Of a stretch of DNA of 64,000 nucleotides, positions 44,838-53,787 are shown piece by piece. The DNA comes from Betaproteobacteria bacterium. Lineage in GTDB: Bacteria > Pseudomonadota > Gammaproteobacteria > Burkholderiales > Casimicrobiaceae. Below the pieces are notes generated by a model. The model did not search any database, was not told where the DNA came from, and saw only the letters and a list, made by a program, of their open reading frames with translations. The DNA is taken from positions 124,001-188,000 of the forward strand of contig JAAFJO010000003.1 in the NCBI GenBank assembly GCA_013298145.1, read 5' to 3'. The stretch's first letter is position 1. Every line of letters begins with the position of its first letter. A program made the translations under genes and the position numbers.

Positions 44838-45312
44838 TTAACCGTCGTTCAGATACAGACGCTTATGAACGCGATTGAATACGTGGCCTTCGGCGTTTGA
44901 ATCGCCGCATTCGGCGGGATTGCTCTCGAATCCCATGTGGCTTGAGTACGCAAAACCGCCCGCATCGTCGATACGAATCCAGGCGTTGATGATCCAACGA
45001 CCGAACTTTGTCGCGACGTAGTGGGTGTGAGCAACGACGCGGTGCAACCCCGATTTGCTGTCGAAATCGGATCGCAAAAAACTTGAGATGCGCGCCGACC
45101 CGGCCACGAATACCGCCGTGGGCGCACAGCGATTGACACCCAGCAAATTGCCTATTCGCTTCGACCGACACCCAACTACAAACGACGGTTTTTCCTGTGC
45201 TGAGCGATTCGGGTATTTCGTCGGCGAAAGGCCCGCCCCTAATCGCGGTGGTGTTGCGAACGCCGGTGAGTTCATTGAGCAGCGCGCGCACTGCATCGGC
45301 AACGGCAATCAA
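44838..45312 (-). pseudogene. Decayed GNAT N-acetyltransferase (frameshifted), copy A
   Basis: Two overlapping minus-strand frames each carry half of a GNAT. The first (from 45312) has the family-like start DAVRALLNELTGVRNTTAIR and goes on to WVSVEANRQFAG; the second (ending 44838) has the C-terminal half RWIINAWIRIDDAGGFAYSSHMGFE, typical of the acetyl-CoA binding end. A shift near residue 57 joins them. The same N-terminal pattern occurs in the pseudogene at 46330-46786. A sequencing error is possible. Confidence 0.72.
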
Positions 45313-45421
45313 CTCAGGGCGAGTGAACGGAGTTCTTGTTTCTTTTTGTGGGGGCTTGGTCGTTGAAATGCGTAGCGCGCTGGGCTACGCACCTTATCCG
45401 CAAAGGCTCCACATCGTGACG

Positions 45422-46276
45422 TTACAAGCCTAACCACGCTCCCAGCGCCACAAACTCAGCTTGATCAAAAACAACAAATCCTTGTTTTAGGCCAATACGT
45501 TCGAGCTTAGCTTGGCCCTCGGCGCTTTCGCTGAGTTCGAGGAAGTAGTTTTTCAAAATGTCCAACGATTCTTTGCTTATCGTGTTGGAGACGATCACGT
45601 TCTTGATCGGTACGCTTCTTGACGTGGTCAATACTCTACCGCCGCGGGTCACCCATTCCTTCACCACGGCCTCGGATGCGGTTCCCGCTACATCAACAAA
45701 TCCGTTCTCGACCATAAACGGAATTGAATCCTGAAAACGCGTGAACTTGAGCGTTGGCGCGCTAGTTTTTGCCGAAGCCGCCGCATCGCGTAACGTCGCA
45801 CGGATCAGCCATGCGGTGATGGAGTTGGTGTCGGGTGAGCCAATGGGCTTGTTCCCTGTCGCGAGCAACTTACCCAATTCCTCGGGTGTCTTTGGTTGTG
45901 CATTCATCTTCGTCAAAAAAGAGGCTTTGTAGCCCACGTGCGCCTTCGAAACCGCCGCGAGCGTGTACGTGCCTCGCTTCACTGGCGCGATGGCGATGTG
46001 CGAAGGATGAATGAATGCGATGTCGTAGGCTTTTGCGTTGAGATCTTTTTCGAGTGTGGCGTAATCGCTTACCACGTCGAGGCGTACCCTAGCCCTCAAC
46101 AAGCGAGCCAGATCATCGGTGATCGCTTTGTAGTTTTGTCGCGTCACCTCACTGCCAGTGCGATACGTCACACCTTCATTGACCGCAAACACTAGCGTTT
46201 GCGTATTTGGCTGAGCGTGGCTCACGGCCGCAAAGACCGCCGCAGCAGCCGCCATAAGAACATTTCTTGTATTCAT
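45422..46276 (-). CDS. PhnD-like phosphate/phosphonate ABC-type substrate-binding protein
   Basis: A 284-residue periplasmic binding protein with signal peptide (residues about 1-22, AAVSHAQ) and the PhnD-family motifs DDLARLLRARVRLDVV, YDIAFIHPSHIA and DTNSITAWLIRATLRDA. The ATG at 46276 follows a GGGGAA site; the track start is ten codons upstream. No PhnC/PhnE genes are near, so it is an orphan; ligand unknown and not necessarily phosphonate. Both neighbours are decayed GNAT genes. Confidence 0.88.
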   Translation of the reverse strand: MNTRNVLMAAAAAVFAAVSHAQPNTQTLVFAVNEGVTYRTGSEVTRQNYKAITDDLARLLRARVRLDVVSDYATLEKDLNAKAYDIAFIHPSHIAIAPVKRGTYTLAAVSKAHVGYKASFLTKMNAQPKTPEELGKLLATGNKPIGSPDTNSITAWLIRATLRDAAASAKTSAPTLKFTRFQDSIPFMVENGFVDVAGTASEAVVKEWVTRGGRVLTTSRSVPIKNVIVSNTISKESLDILKNYFLELSESAEGQAKLERIGLKQGFVVFDQAEFVALGAWLGL

Positions 46277-46329
46277 CGTAATTCCCCAAGATTTAAGATG
46301 TAACACCGGTCATGACTCGGCGCGACTTT

Positions 46330-46786
46330 TCAGGCCGCGTCGGACGAAGACGATTGCTGAGTAGCGATTAGTCTTTTCGCTAAGTCCTTATCTACTCTGG
46401 CATCGTCGGTCTTGTGTATTGTCTCTGCGAACTCGTGATATGCCACTGGCATCGTTTCGCGTATCTGTAAAGATCGCACTACCAACACCCGATTCGTGTT
46501 TGCGAGTGGCTCACGCAGGTCGCAATCTCTACGCAACCAACAGGTAGATTACCGTCGCTAGAGAGCGATTGCAGGGCTACGATTGCGCCCGCAGAATCAA
46601 CGCCCACCAAACACGAAATAACGTTGTCGCACGAGATAAACCATCGCGCATTTGCTCGGACGACAATTCATTTGTGATCGCCGTAGTTCCGCCGATACGG
46701 ACGATCTCATTCAGCAGCGCGCGCATGCTTTCGGCGTCGTCGGCGTGGGCAGGCCGAACGGCAATCGGGGCGTTCAGTGTCTTAAT
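46330..46786 (-). pseudogene. Decayed GNAT N-acetyltransferase (frameshifted, start lost), copy B
   Basis: On the minus strand the frame after a TAA begins with ATT at 46786-46784 (a possible mutated ATG) and gives KTLNAPIAVRPAHADDAES then MRALLNEIVRIGGTTAIT, a GNAT N-terminus. That frame stops at a TAG after FRVWWALILRAQS; the neighbouring frame continues with VGVDSAGAIVALQSL and LPVGCVEIATCVSHSQTRI, and a third frame carries AYHEFAETIHKTDD to the TGA at 46330. At least two frameshifts are needed to read it, so decay is more likely than sequencing error. It is related to copy A at 44838. Confidence 0.75.
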
Positions 46787-46812
46787 GGTGTGCTCTTAAC
46801 TGCCGTTGGGCG

Positions 46813-47211
46813 CTAAGGCGCTATACAACCCGAAAGATGGCTTTGAGCTCGCTTGTCAAAGCTCATCATCCCGCTGCAACCGTGAACGAGGTAGAGCGAA
46901 TGAAACAAGCATTCAGCGAAATCCACGTTCTTTGATTCATAGCTTTCGAGCGCCCATTCGACTGCGGTTTCATCGATGATCTCGAGATCGTGCAGTTCTA
47001 GCAGCCCTCGCAACAAAGCGACCGTTGTGGGCTTGTTCGAGCCTTCGCGGGAGCGGAGCACCCATTCCAATTCCAGAAACATAGGTGCGCAAATCACAAG
47101 GCGCTCCCCGGCAGCGACGGCACGCCGTATTGCCTTTCGCGCGGCAGGTGATTGCGCTACATCATCGTCGAGCAGAAATCGAGCGAGAACGTTGGTATCA
47201 GGACCAATCAT
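46813..47211 (-). CDS. PIN-domain toxin (VapC/MazF-type partner of AbrB antitoxin)
   Basis: A 132-residue PIN ribonuclease with acidic ligands in IGPDTNVLARFLLDDD (Asp5), MFLELEWVL (Glu), NVDFAECLFHSL (Asp) and MMSFDKRAQ (Asp). The variant start GPDTNVLARF is common among chromosomal PIN toxins paired with AbrB antitoxins. It overlaps the antitoxin stop by four bases (ATGA). A cysteine-rich tail is not unusual. It is the second PIN toxin in the window and belongs to a different subfamily from the one at 30668. Confidence 0.92.
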   Translation of the reverse strand: MIGPDTNVLARFLLDDDVAQSPAARKAIRRAVAAGERLVICAPMFLELEWVLRSREGSNKPTTVALLRGLLELHDLEIIDETAVEWALESYESKNVDFAECLFHSLYLVHGCSGMMSFDKRAQSHLSGCIAP

Positions 47212-47423
47212 TTTTTCGACTTAGCGCTTCGCCCTTTATTCGGCGCGGGCAGTTTCCACGCTCCCGCGAGATCGACGATGCTTTTCGTTTTTGCGCGCAT
47301 GATCACAGTGCGATCCGGCAGCAACGTGAAGTTAAGCTCGTCCGATGCCTGCAAACCCAACGCATCGCGAATATCCTTCGGAATCGTCGTTTGGCCTTTG
47401 CTGGTGAGAGTGGCGGTGGACAT
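47208..47423 (-). CDS. SpoVT/AbrB-type antitoxin
   Basis: A 71-residue antitoxin. The swapped-hairpin DNA-binding fold reads STATLTSKGQTTIPKDIRDALGL then DELNFTLLPDRTVIMRAK, and the basic C-terminus (APNKGRSAKSKK) should contact the toxin. The ATG at 47423 has AAGGAA five bases upstream; the longer track frame runs into repeat DNA. It is followed directly by the PIN toxin. Confidence 0.93.
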   Translation of the reverse strand: MSTATLTSKGQTTIPKDIRDALGLQASDELNFTLLPDRTVIMRAKTKSIVDLAGAWKLPAPNKGRSAKSKK

Positions 47424-47454
47424 AGCATTCCTTACGAATCGTTCATATGTAAGG

Positions 47455-47460
47455 ATTATA
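47455..47460 (-). promoter_or_regulatory. Candidate -10 element of the AbrB/PIN operon
   Basis: TATAAT read on the minus strand, 32 bases upstream of the antitoxin ATG. The -35 is not clear. Confidence 0.4.
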
Positions 47461-47560
47461 CGATGCGAGTTGCAGAGCGTAGCCCGCGTGCTCGCATCCG
47501 GGTTTCCGTATCGCTCGTAGCCGCGATGAAGTGAAACGGAATCGAGGCATTTGTCGGCGT

Positions 47561-47720
47561 CCCTCTCCCTCTGGGAGAGGTGGCGGCGCAGCCGCCGGTG
47601 AGGGAGGTCGCCGTTTTCGTCTTCGTCGAGCTCTTGGCGTTTCGAACCGCTTTTTCCCTCACCCAATCCCCGTATCGTGTACGGGGCTAAAGGCGCATTG
47701 ACCTCTCCCAGAGGGAGAGG
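47561..47720. repeat. Long inverted-repeat element (CCCTCTCCC family)
   Basis: Ends CCCTCTCCCTCTGGGAGAGG and CCTCTCCCAGAGGGAGAGG are each self-complementary and match each other in reverse; the interior has GCGGCGCAGCCGCCGGTGAGGG and CCCTCACCC. This is the longer form of the hairpin at 13530. It carries no gene and resembles a miniature mobile or REP-pair element. Confidence 0.72.
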
Positions 47721-47820
47721 CGGCGTCATGCGCTTCGCGCGTATCGTTCACAAGGTGCGATGGGATCGCACCCTACGACGCTGTGTCGAGAAAAACGCTC
47801 TCAACACAACAACCTACAGC

Positions 47821-48045
47821 CTAATCGACTTCGGTGGACGTGGCGGAAGGCTCGAGCACCTCGTCCTCGTCGATCGGCACGTGATGCGTGATGCTGTTGC
47901 GAATGAATTGCTTTTCGTAATGGCGATTCCGTCGGTTCTTTTTAGCCGCCGCACGCTGGCTATTGCGTTTGTCGTAAACGATCTCGTTCAAGCGCCCTAA
48001 GTCACTGAGGTTGCTGATGGCGTTCGGCGAATTGCGTTGCGGCAT
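47821..48045 (-). CDS. Possible small basic protein of unknown function
   Basis: From the ATG at 48045 a 74-residue protein results, with strongly basic middle (KRNSQRAAAKKNRRNRHYEKQF) and acidic tail (VPIDEDEVLEP). The composition looks protein-like, and different from the GC-rich repeats around it, but no ribosome binding site or family is seen. The longer track frame (to 48258) reads through repeat DNA and is not supported. Confidence 0.35.
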   Translation of the reverse strand: MPQRNSPNAISNLSDLGRLNEIVYDKRNSQRAAAKKNRRNRHYEKQFIRNSITHHVPIDEDEVLEPSATSTEVD

Positions 48046-48324
48046 GTTAGGAAAGCGGTTGGTCGCGGAATTCAGCGGTTTTTCGTGGTGGGTCGCAGGG
48101 TGCAATCCTATCGCACCCAAATTGATACAAATCGCGACCATAGGAGCGATTTGGTCAAATTCAAATCGAACCAAAGGTCGCATCCTCCTACGCGTTATGA
48201 ACTCAGCGATGGCGCGCGACGTCGATTTGTTTTGCAACGTGAATTTCGAGAGCGGCACGCGAACATTTCAAATCGAGAGCGCGCATGTACGAGCGATCCT
48301 GCTAAGTAATTATCACGAATCGCA

Positions 48325-48345
48325 GGGTGCGTTTTCAACGCACCC
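48325..48345. repeat. GGTGCG hairpin repeat, copy 1
   Basis: A nine-base perfect stem GGGTGCGTT / AACGCACCC with loop TTC. Related hairpins are at 47757-47774 (GGTGCGA/TCGCACC), 48094-48118 and 48404-48421. Confidence 0.7.
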
Positions 48346-48403
48346 AAGTTGATACGAGTCAACGTTGGCTGAAGAGATGCGCGTCGCGCGGGTGGTTACG
48401 AAC

Positions 48404-48421
48404 GGTGCGTTAAAACGCACC
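48404..48421. repeat. GGTGCG hairpin repeat, copy 2
   Basis: An eight-base stem GGTGCGTT / AACGCACC with two-base spacer, followed by CTACGAATTGCG as in the 47757 copy (CTACGAC). Inverted relative to copy 1. Confidence 0.7.
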
Positions 48422-48540
48422 CTACGAATTGCGTTTCACCGATGCGAATACGCACCTTACGCGTTACTATCAAAAACAATAGTTACAGCTGTTGATTAGG
48501 TGCGTTATGTTCACCGCGTCTTTGCTCTCAGCTAAGTTTT

Positions 48541-49782
48541 ATGCCTCGAACTGAAAAAGTACTCTCCGTTTTCCTAGCGTCGCCGTCCGACGTGCAGACC
48601 GAACGAGAAATCGTCGTGCAGGTCATTAACGAGCTGAATGCATCGTGGAGTACGCAGCTGGGGCTGCGGATGGATTTAATCCGATGGGAAACGCACGTTC
48701 ATCCTGGACTAGGTAGCGATCCACAATCTGTAGTTAACAGCCAAATCACACCTGATTTTGACCTGTTCATTGGGGTAATGTGGCATCGTTTCGGGACGCC
48801 GACTCAACGTGCCGCGTCTGGAACACTCGAGGAGTTTCAATTGGCGAAAAAGCGATGGGAACAATCGCCGTCGACTTTGGACATCATGTTTTATTTCAAG
48901 GACGAGCCTGTCGCTCCGCACACCCTGGATATCGCGCAACTTGACCAGGTTCAGAAGTTTCGAAAAGAGTTAGGTGCGACTGCTATCTACTCGACTTTTT
49001 TGTCAATCGACGAATTCGAACGGAAAGTCAGAAACCACTTGTCTCTCTGGGCACAAAAGTGGGGTCTCCAAGCCATCGCGGGAAGTAGCTCTTTGCCGAA
49101 TCTTAGCGTGGTTGCAGTAGATGGGCGGGGTAGCGATTCAACAGGAGAATTGCTTGAGTTAGGAATGCTCGAATGTAGCGAACGATTCGAAAAAGACTTC
49201 GCGCGAATCGTTGGAGTCATGAGTGAGTTGTCGAGCGACACCTCGGCGCTTGGCGAAAAAACTAACGCACACACGGCACGTATTGCGAGAATAAAACGCG
49301 AGGACAGCGGTAACCGCGAGTTGATAAGGCTAGCTCTCCGCGACGCGGCAAATGATCTGCAAGACTACGCAAAATCGCTGGACGAACAGACGTCGGTACT
49401 TTCAGAAACGGCAGACGACGCCTTAGCGACTATGAAACGTGTGATTATGTTGTGGCCGTCTTTTTTTGACGAACATAGCACCAACGAAATTGCTAGTGCT
49501 CAAACGACTCGAGATGCAATAGAAACACTTCGAGACACAATCGATGAAACAAGAAAGTCGATGACAAGTTTCCGGGACAGCGTAGACGGAACTCCGCCTT
49601 TGTCTACCGACATCATAAAAGCGAAAGGTCGCGCGTACGACGCACTGAGCGCTCACATCAAATTTTTGACGAGCTTTGAGTCGGATTTGCGCAGTCGCGC
49701 CGATGAACTCGGCGAAGTCATCGACAAGCATTTAGCCGCCGTAACTCCGGCTGGCGCAGCGCCCTATCCGACCGGGAATTAA
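48541..49782 (+). CDS. DUF4062 protein with long C-terminal coiled coil
   Basis: The 413-residue protein begins with DUF4062: VLSVFLASPSDVQTEREIVV, then DFDLFIGVMWHRFGTPT and SGTLEEFQLAKKRW, a Rossmann-like domain related to TIR-type folds and often fused to NTPase or signalling parts. Here the partner is a long helical region (about residues 205-400) with heptad-like runs such as ALRDAANDLQDYAKSLDEQ and ETLRDTIDETRKSMTSFRDS, probably a coiled coil. Base use is more AT-rich than in the housekeeping genes nearby, suggesting transfer. It stands alone. A defence or stress-sensor role is inferred from the domain only. Confidence 0.85.
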   Translation: MPRTEKVLSVFLASPSDVQTEREIVVQVINELNASWSTQLGLRMDLIRWETHVHPGLGSDPQSVVNSQITPDFDLFIGVMWHRFGTPTQRAASGTLEEFQLAKKRWEQSPSTLDIMFYFKDEPVAPHTLDIAQLDQVQKFRKELGATAIYSTFLSIDEFERKVRNHLSLWAQKWGLQAIAGSSSLPNLSVVAVDGRGSDSTGELLELGMLECSERFEKDFARIVGVMSELSSDTSALGEKTNAHTARIARIKREDSGNRELIRLALRDAANDLQDYAKSLDEQTSVLSETADDALATMKRVIMLWPSFFDEHSTNEIASAQTTRDAIETLRDTIDETRKSMTSFRDSVDGTPPLSTDIIKAKGRAYDALSAHIKFLTSFESDLRSRADELGEVIDKHLAAVTPAGAAPYPTGN

Positions 49783-49810
49783 CTGTGACCGAACCCCATC
49801 CCCCTCCTAG

Positions 49811-49831
49811 CCTCCCCCTTGAAGGGGGAGG
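49811..49831. terminator. GC-rich hairpin between DUF4062 and aspS
   Basis: CCTCCCCCTT-G-AAGGGGGAGG forms a long stem between two convergent genes. It has no T tail and could be a repeat of the CCTCCCCC class that acts as a bidirectional terminator. Confidence 0.55.
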
Positions 49832-49842
49832 AACATCGCGCG

Positions 49843-51633
49843 TTACGCCGCTGCTGCGGGATTCCTAAGCTTCACATGCAACTCCCGCAACTGCTTCTCG
49901 GTAACAGGTGTCGGCGCATCCACCATCAAATCCTGCCCACGCTGTGTTTTCGGGAACGCGATCACGTCGCGGATTGATTCGGCTTCGCACATCATGGTGA
50001 CGATGCGGTCTAGGCCGAAGGCGATGCCTGCATGCGGCGGCGCGCCGTATTGCAGCGCGTCGAGCAGGAAGCCGAATTTGGCGCGTTGATCTTCCTCACT
50101 GATGCCGAGCGTGGCGAATTGTTTGGCTTGCAGTTCGGGGCGATGGATACGCACAGAGCCGCCGCCTAATTCCCAGCCGTTCATGGCGACGTCGTAGGCT
50201 TTGGCGAGCACTTGGCTTGGGTCGGTGTCGAGCAGTGGCCAGTGATCGTCTTTGGGGCTCGTGAAGGGGTGATGCGCGGCAACGTAGCGCTTGTTTTCTT
50301 CGTCGTATTCGTAGCAAGGGAAATCGACGACCCAGCACGGTTTGAAGCCTGCTTCGAAGAAACCGAGTTCCTTGCCGTGTTGCAAACCGATTTTCGAGCG
50401 CAATGCGCCAATCGCGTCGTTAACCACTTTCTTTTTGTCAGCGCCGAAGAAGAGGATGTCGCCGTTTTGCGCGCCGCTCTTCTCGATGATCGCTTTGATC
50501 GAATCGGGCGTCAGGAATTTCACGATTGGGCTTTGCAGGCCTTCGTCGTTCAGCTTCGTGACGTCGTTCACTTTGATCCAGGCTAGACCTTTCGCGCCGT
50601 AGATCGCAACGAACGCGGTGTAGTCGTCAATCTCTTTACGGGAAAGCTTCGCGCCGCCCGGAACGCGCAGGGCAACAACGCGACCATCTTTCATGTCGGC
50701 CGCACCACGAAACACCTTGAAGTCCACGGTTTTCATGACATCCGTCAATTCGGTGAATTCAAGTTTCACGCGAAGGTCTGGCTTGTCACTGCCGTATTTG
50801 CCCATCGCTTCTGCGTAAGGAAGGCGAGGGAAATCAGGCAGATCAACGCCCAAGCCCTTCTTCCACAAATGCTTGATGAGGCCTTCCATCATGTCTTGCA
50901 CTTCGCGCTCGCCCAAGAACGATGTTTCGATATCGATCTGGGTGAATTCGGGCTGACGATCCGCGCGCAAATCTTCGTCGCGGAAGCACTTCACGATTTG
51001 GTAGTAGCGATCAAAACCCGCGACCATCAAGAGCTGCTTGAAGAGCTGTGGCGATTGCGGCAGCGCGTAGAACTGGCCGTCATGAATGCGCGAAGGCACG
51101 AGGAATTCGCGCGCGCCTTCGGGCGTGCTCTTGTAAAGGAACGGCGTTTCGATATCCACGAAGCCACGCTCGTTCAGGTACTCGCGCGCCGCGGCGCTCA
51201 CACGCGCACGCAGGAGCAGGTTTTTCGCCATTTGCGGGCGACGCAGATCGAGGTAGCGATATTGCAAACGTACTTCTTCGTTCACCGTCGACTCGTCCAT
51301 CATGAACGGCGGCGTAAGCGATGCGTTGTAAATCTCAATCTCGTGCGCGAAGACTTCGATCTCGCCTGAGACCATGTCTTTGTTCTCAGTGCCTGCGGGG
51401 CGTGCGCGAACTTTGCCGACGACCTTGATGCAGAACTCGTTACGAAGCGTTTCGGCGAGTTTGAATGCGTCCGGACGATCCGGATCGATCACGATTTGGG
51501 CGATGCCTTCGCGATCACGCAGATCAACGAAGATCACGCCGCCGTGGTCGCGACGACGATGCACCCAGCCGGTGAGGGTGACGATTTGATCGAGATATTG
51601 TTTGCTGACTAAGCCTGTGTAGGTGGTACGCAT
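49843..51633 (-). CDS. aspS: Aspartyl-tRNA synthetase
   Basis: A 596-residue class II synthetase charging tRNA-Asp (or Asp/Asn, as non-discriminating bacterial forms do). It has the N-terminal OB anticodon-binding fold ([23 protein letters not shown]), class II motif 2 ([20 protein letters not shown] form) and motif 3 ([13 protein letters not shown]), plus the bacterial GAD insertion around residues 300-420. The length is standard. The next genes upstream are DUF502 and fmdB, a conserved betaproteobacterial order, but a repeat element separates aspS from DUF502. Confidence 0.97.
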   Translation of the reverse strand: MRTTYTGLVSKQYLDQIVTLTGWVHRRRDHGGVIFVDLRDREGIAQIVIDPDRPDAFKLAETLRNEFCIKVVGKVRARPAGTENKDMVSGEIEVFAHEIEIYNASLTPPFMMDESTVNEEVRLQYRYLDLRRPQMAKNLLLRARVSAAAREYLNERGFVDIETPFLYKSTPEGAREFLVPSRIHDGQFYALPQSPQLFKQLLMVAGFDRYYQIVKCFRDEDLRADRQPEFTQIDIETSFLGEREVQDMMEGLIKHLWKKGLGVDLPDFPRLPYAEAMGKYGSDKPDLRVKLEFTELTDVMKTVDFKVFRGAADMKDGRVVALRVPGGAKLSRKEIDDYTAFVAIYGAKGLAWIKVNDVTKLNDEGLQSPIVKFLTPDSIKAIIEKSGAQNGDILFFGADKKKVVNDAIGALRSKIGLQHGKELGFFEAGFKPCWVVDFPCYEYDEENKRYVAAHHPFTSPKDDHWPLLDTDPSQVLAKAYDVAMNGWELGGGSVRIHRPELQAKQFATLGISEEDQRAKFGFLLDALQYGAPPHAGIAFGLDRIVTMMCEAESIRDVIAFPKTQRGQDLMVDAPTPVTEKQLRELHVKLRNPAAAA

Positions 51634-51665
51634 GATTTACTTTCTATAACGGTACGCTCTGTTCT

Positions 51666-51822
51666 GTCATCCCCGTCCCCGCCTTCGCGGGGATATACCT
51701 TCGGGCGGGGACCCAGCCCCCGAAAACGTGGCATCTATTGCAAAGTCGGTATGGCTTTGCCAAATGCCCGGTCTGGGTCCGCGCCCGGCGCTGGTGCCGC
51801 CCTAACGGACGGCGGGGATGAC
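51666..51822. repeat. Inverted-repeat element (GTCATCCCCG family), copy 1
   Basis: It starts GTCATCCCCGTCCCCGCCTTCG, has internal GGACCCAG and CTGGGTCC arms, and ends GGCGGGGATGAC. The copy is less perfect than the one at 61364 and has an extra internal hairpin. It lies 32 bases before the aspS start, in the leader of that gene. Confidence 0.82.
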
Positions 51823-51940
51823 AATAGGGAGAAGAACGCACAAATGTGAATCAACGCAACGATTTTCTAACCGTTACGGCTTCACTGAAAAGGGACTTGA
51901 TGGGCGGCTTTCGTTGATGACTCAGGCGCCGCCGACCTGG

Positions 51941-52615
51941 TCACGGATTGGTATTCGGGGAATCCGGAGGCTTTGGCCCGTTCGCCCAACGAGCCAGCTC
52001 GCCCGTGGTAAGAACGGGCGGTGGTGCGACGCCCAGTGAGATTACATACTTAAGCGCTTGCTCGACAGTCATGTCGAGTTCTTCGACTTGCGTGCGATGC
52101 ACAAGCAGCATGTAGCCTGACGTGGGTACCGGGACGGTTGGCACATAAAGCGTAAGGTAGTCGCCAGGCAATCGTTGCGCCATCTCTCCGTGGAGTGTGG
52201 TTGTGGTTACAAACGCAATCGTTTTAAGGCCGGCGCGAGGGAATTCGATCAACACCGCTTTGCGAAAGGCTTGTCCCGAATCGGAAAGCACGGGATCGCT
52301 GATTTGCTTCACTGATTTGTAGATCGCGCCGACAACGGGGATTCGCTGCAGCGTTTGGCTCCACCAGTTTAGGATTTGCTTACCGATTACATTTTTGCCA
52401 ACGGTGGATGCGATTGCACCTGTAAAAAGCACGAGCAGAAACGCAAACACGACACCGAGCCCAGGAATCTTGCTGCCATGCCAAGTCGGCCGCCAGACTT
52501 CCGGGAGAAGCAGGATCGACTGATCAAGCGTTGTGATCAAAAAATGCAAAACCCAGACCGTGACGCCAATTGGCACCAACACTAAGAGTCCGGCGAGAAT
52601 GAATTTTTTGATCAC
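51941..52615 (-). CDS. DUF502 inner-membrane protein
   Basis: A 224-residue protein with two N-terminal membrane helices (FILAGLLVLVPIGVTVWVL and VVFAFLLVLFTGAIAS) and a soluble domain with the family motif RIPVVGAIYKSVKQISD...VLIEFPR and PTSGYMLLV. DUF502 proteins are conserved next to aspS and fmdB in betaproteobacteria; function is not established. It starts 20 bases after fmdB. Confidence 0.92.
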   Translation of the reverse strand: MIKKFILAGLLVLVPIGVTVWVLHFLITTLDQSILLLPEVWRPTWHGSKIPGLGVVFAFLLVLFTGAIASTVGKNVIGKQILNWWSQTLQRIPVVGAIYKSVKQISDPVLSDSGQAFRKAVLIEFPRAGLKTIAFVTTTTLHGEMAQRLPGDYLTLYVPTVPVPTSGYMLLVHRTQVEELDMTVEQALKYVISLGVAPPPVLTTGELARWANGPKPPDSPNTNP

Positions 52616-52635
52616 GTGAGCTTGTTTAGGACGAA

Positions 52636-52980
52636 TCAGCCAGCGTTTACCGCTGGGGCTGCTGCGGGTGCGGGCGCAGGTGAAGGTGCCGGTGCAGCAG
52701 CCGGTGCAGCCGCACCATTTGACGCGGGCGACGTGCTTGAATCTGCAGGAGTCGGGGTATCTCCCGATTTCTTGGCATCTCCTGCTGGTTTTTGGCTTCC
52801 ATTACGAAAGTCAGTCACATACCAACCAGAGCCCTTGAGCGCGAAACCTGCGGCGGAAATTTTTTTCACGTAGTTCGCCTTACCGCACGCTGGGCAAGTG
52901 GCGAGCGGTGCGTCGGCGAGCTTTTGCATGTGTTCGCCCTGATGTCCGCAATCAGGGCACGCATATTCATAAATCGGCAT
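52636..52980 (-). CDS. FmdB-type zinc ribbon protein
   Basis: A 114-residue protein. The N-terminal zinc ribbon is [14 protein letters not shown]...[30 protein letters not shown] with four cysteines, as in the FmdB/RegA family. The C-terminal half is a low-complexity Ala/Pro tail ([15 protein letters not shown]) that is not part of the family core. It heads the fmdB-DUF502-aspS cluster. Confidence 0.93.
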   Translation of the reverse strand: MPIYEYACPDCGHQGEHMQKLADAPLATCPACGKANYVKKISAAGFALKGSGWYVTDFRNGSQKPAGDAKKSGDTPTPADSSTSPASNGAAAPAAAPAPSPAPAPAAAPAVNAG

Positions 52981-53322
52981 GGCGCTGCGAAAAAGAAAAG
53001 GGTGAAGAAAACCGGTGAAAAGCGATGGCGACCCCGTCGCTACTCACCGCGAAGCCCTCAATTATAGGGTGAGTCGCACGCGCTTTTTTGCAGTGCGGCA
53101 AACCATGGAACGACGCATCACCCGGGGGCACCATGCGCGATTTCGTCACCATCAGTGTCGCTGTGCAAAAGCAGATCGTTGCCCGCACAGGATGAGTCGC
53201 GGGTCGCGTGGGACGATCTGCGGATAACGAGCTTTCCGCGTTCACTGAAGCCCCGTATGATTCAACCCAATCGACGAAATCAGCGCACACAAAGCAAGCA
53301 CACAACGAAGCGAAAAATTACT
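52981..53322. other. 342-base divergent region between fmdB and nfeD-like gene
   Basis: A TATAAT on the minus strand (53061-53066) probably serves fmdB. No gene, repeat or riboswitch was recognised; the frames here are shadows. Confidence 0.5.
53061..53066 (-). promoter_or_regulatory. Candidate -10 element for the fmdB-DUF502-aspS cluster
   Basis: TATAAT on the minus strand 80 bases upstream of the fmdB ATG. No convincing -35 is seen. Confidence 0.4.
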
Positions 53323-53742
53323 ATGACGATGTACTACCTTTGGTGGATTGCTGCGGCGATTCTGGTTGGCGTAGAAATGATGACCGGCACCTTCTATCTC
53401 CTGGTGCTCGCAGTGGCTGCCGCTGCCGCTGGCGTGCTTGCGTTCGCTGGCCTGGATTTCTGGTGGCAAGTCGCGGGCTCCGCGCTCGTTGCGGTCGTTG
53501 GCACGTATCTTTTGCACGAATGGAAGAAGAAAAACGCGACGCAGCCGAAGCTTTCTGCGAATTTGGACGTAGGGCAACGTGTTCGCGTGACTGAATGGCG
53601 TGACGACGGTAGCGCGCGCGTCACTTATCGAGGCGCCCAGTGGGATGCGGTGATGGAATCCGAAATGACACCGAAGCGCGATCAAATGGTGATCGTCGCT
53701 ATGCGCGGCTCGCAGCTCGTGCTCGGCCCACTGCCGCAGTAG
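53323..53742 (+). CDS. NfeD-like membrane protein
   Basis: A 139-residue protein with two or three N-terminal membrane helices (YYLWWIAAAILVGVEMMTG and the following segments) and a C-terminal OB-fold domain (VGQRVRVTEWRDDGSARVTYRGAQWDAV), the short NfeD architecture. NfeD proteins partner with stomatin-type SPFH proteins, which is what the next gene encodes. The ATG at 53323 is chosen; the longer track frame has an unlikely N-terminus, and MYYLW at 53329 is an alternative. Confidence 0.9.
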   Translation: MTMYYLWWIAAAILVGVEMMTGTFYLLVLAVAAAAAGVLAFAGLDFWWQVAGSALVAVVGTYLLHEWKKKNATQPKLSANLDVGQRVRVTEWRDDGSARVTYRGAQWDAVMESEMTPKRDQMVIVAMRGSQLVLGPLPQ

Positions 53743-53787
53743 CGTGGACGACGTAGTGATTACACACGCGTTTACGTCTTTACTCGT

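Larger units (their letters stand above)
48046..48540. other. 495-base intergenic region with short hairpin repeats
   Basis: No supported gene. It contains several GGTGCG...CGCACC hairpins (two listed separately) and an AT-rich run just before the DUF4062 gene that should hold its promoter. Confidence 0.5.

Noticed and set aside
47208-47729. Long frame reported for the AbrB antitoxin
   Set aside because: The upstream half is translated repeat DNA; the ATG at 47423 has the ribosome binding site.
48325-48421. CRISPR array
   Set aside because: The repeated units are short hairpins of differing sequence and spacing, without regular spacers or cas genes.
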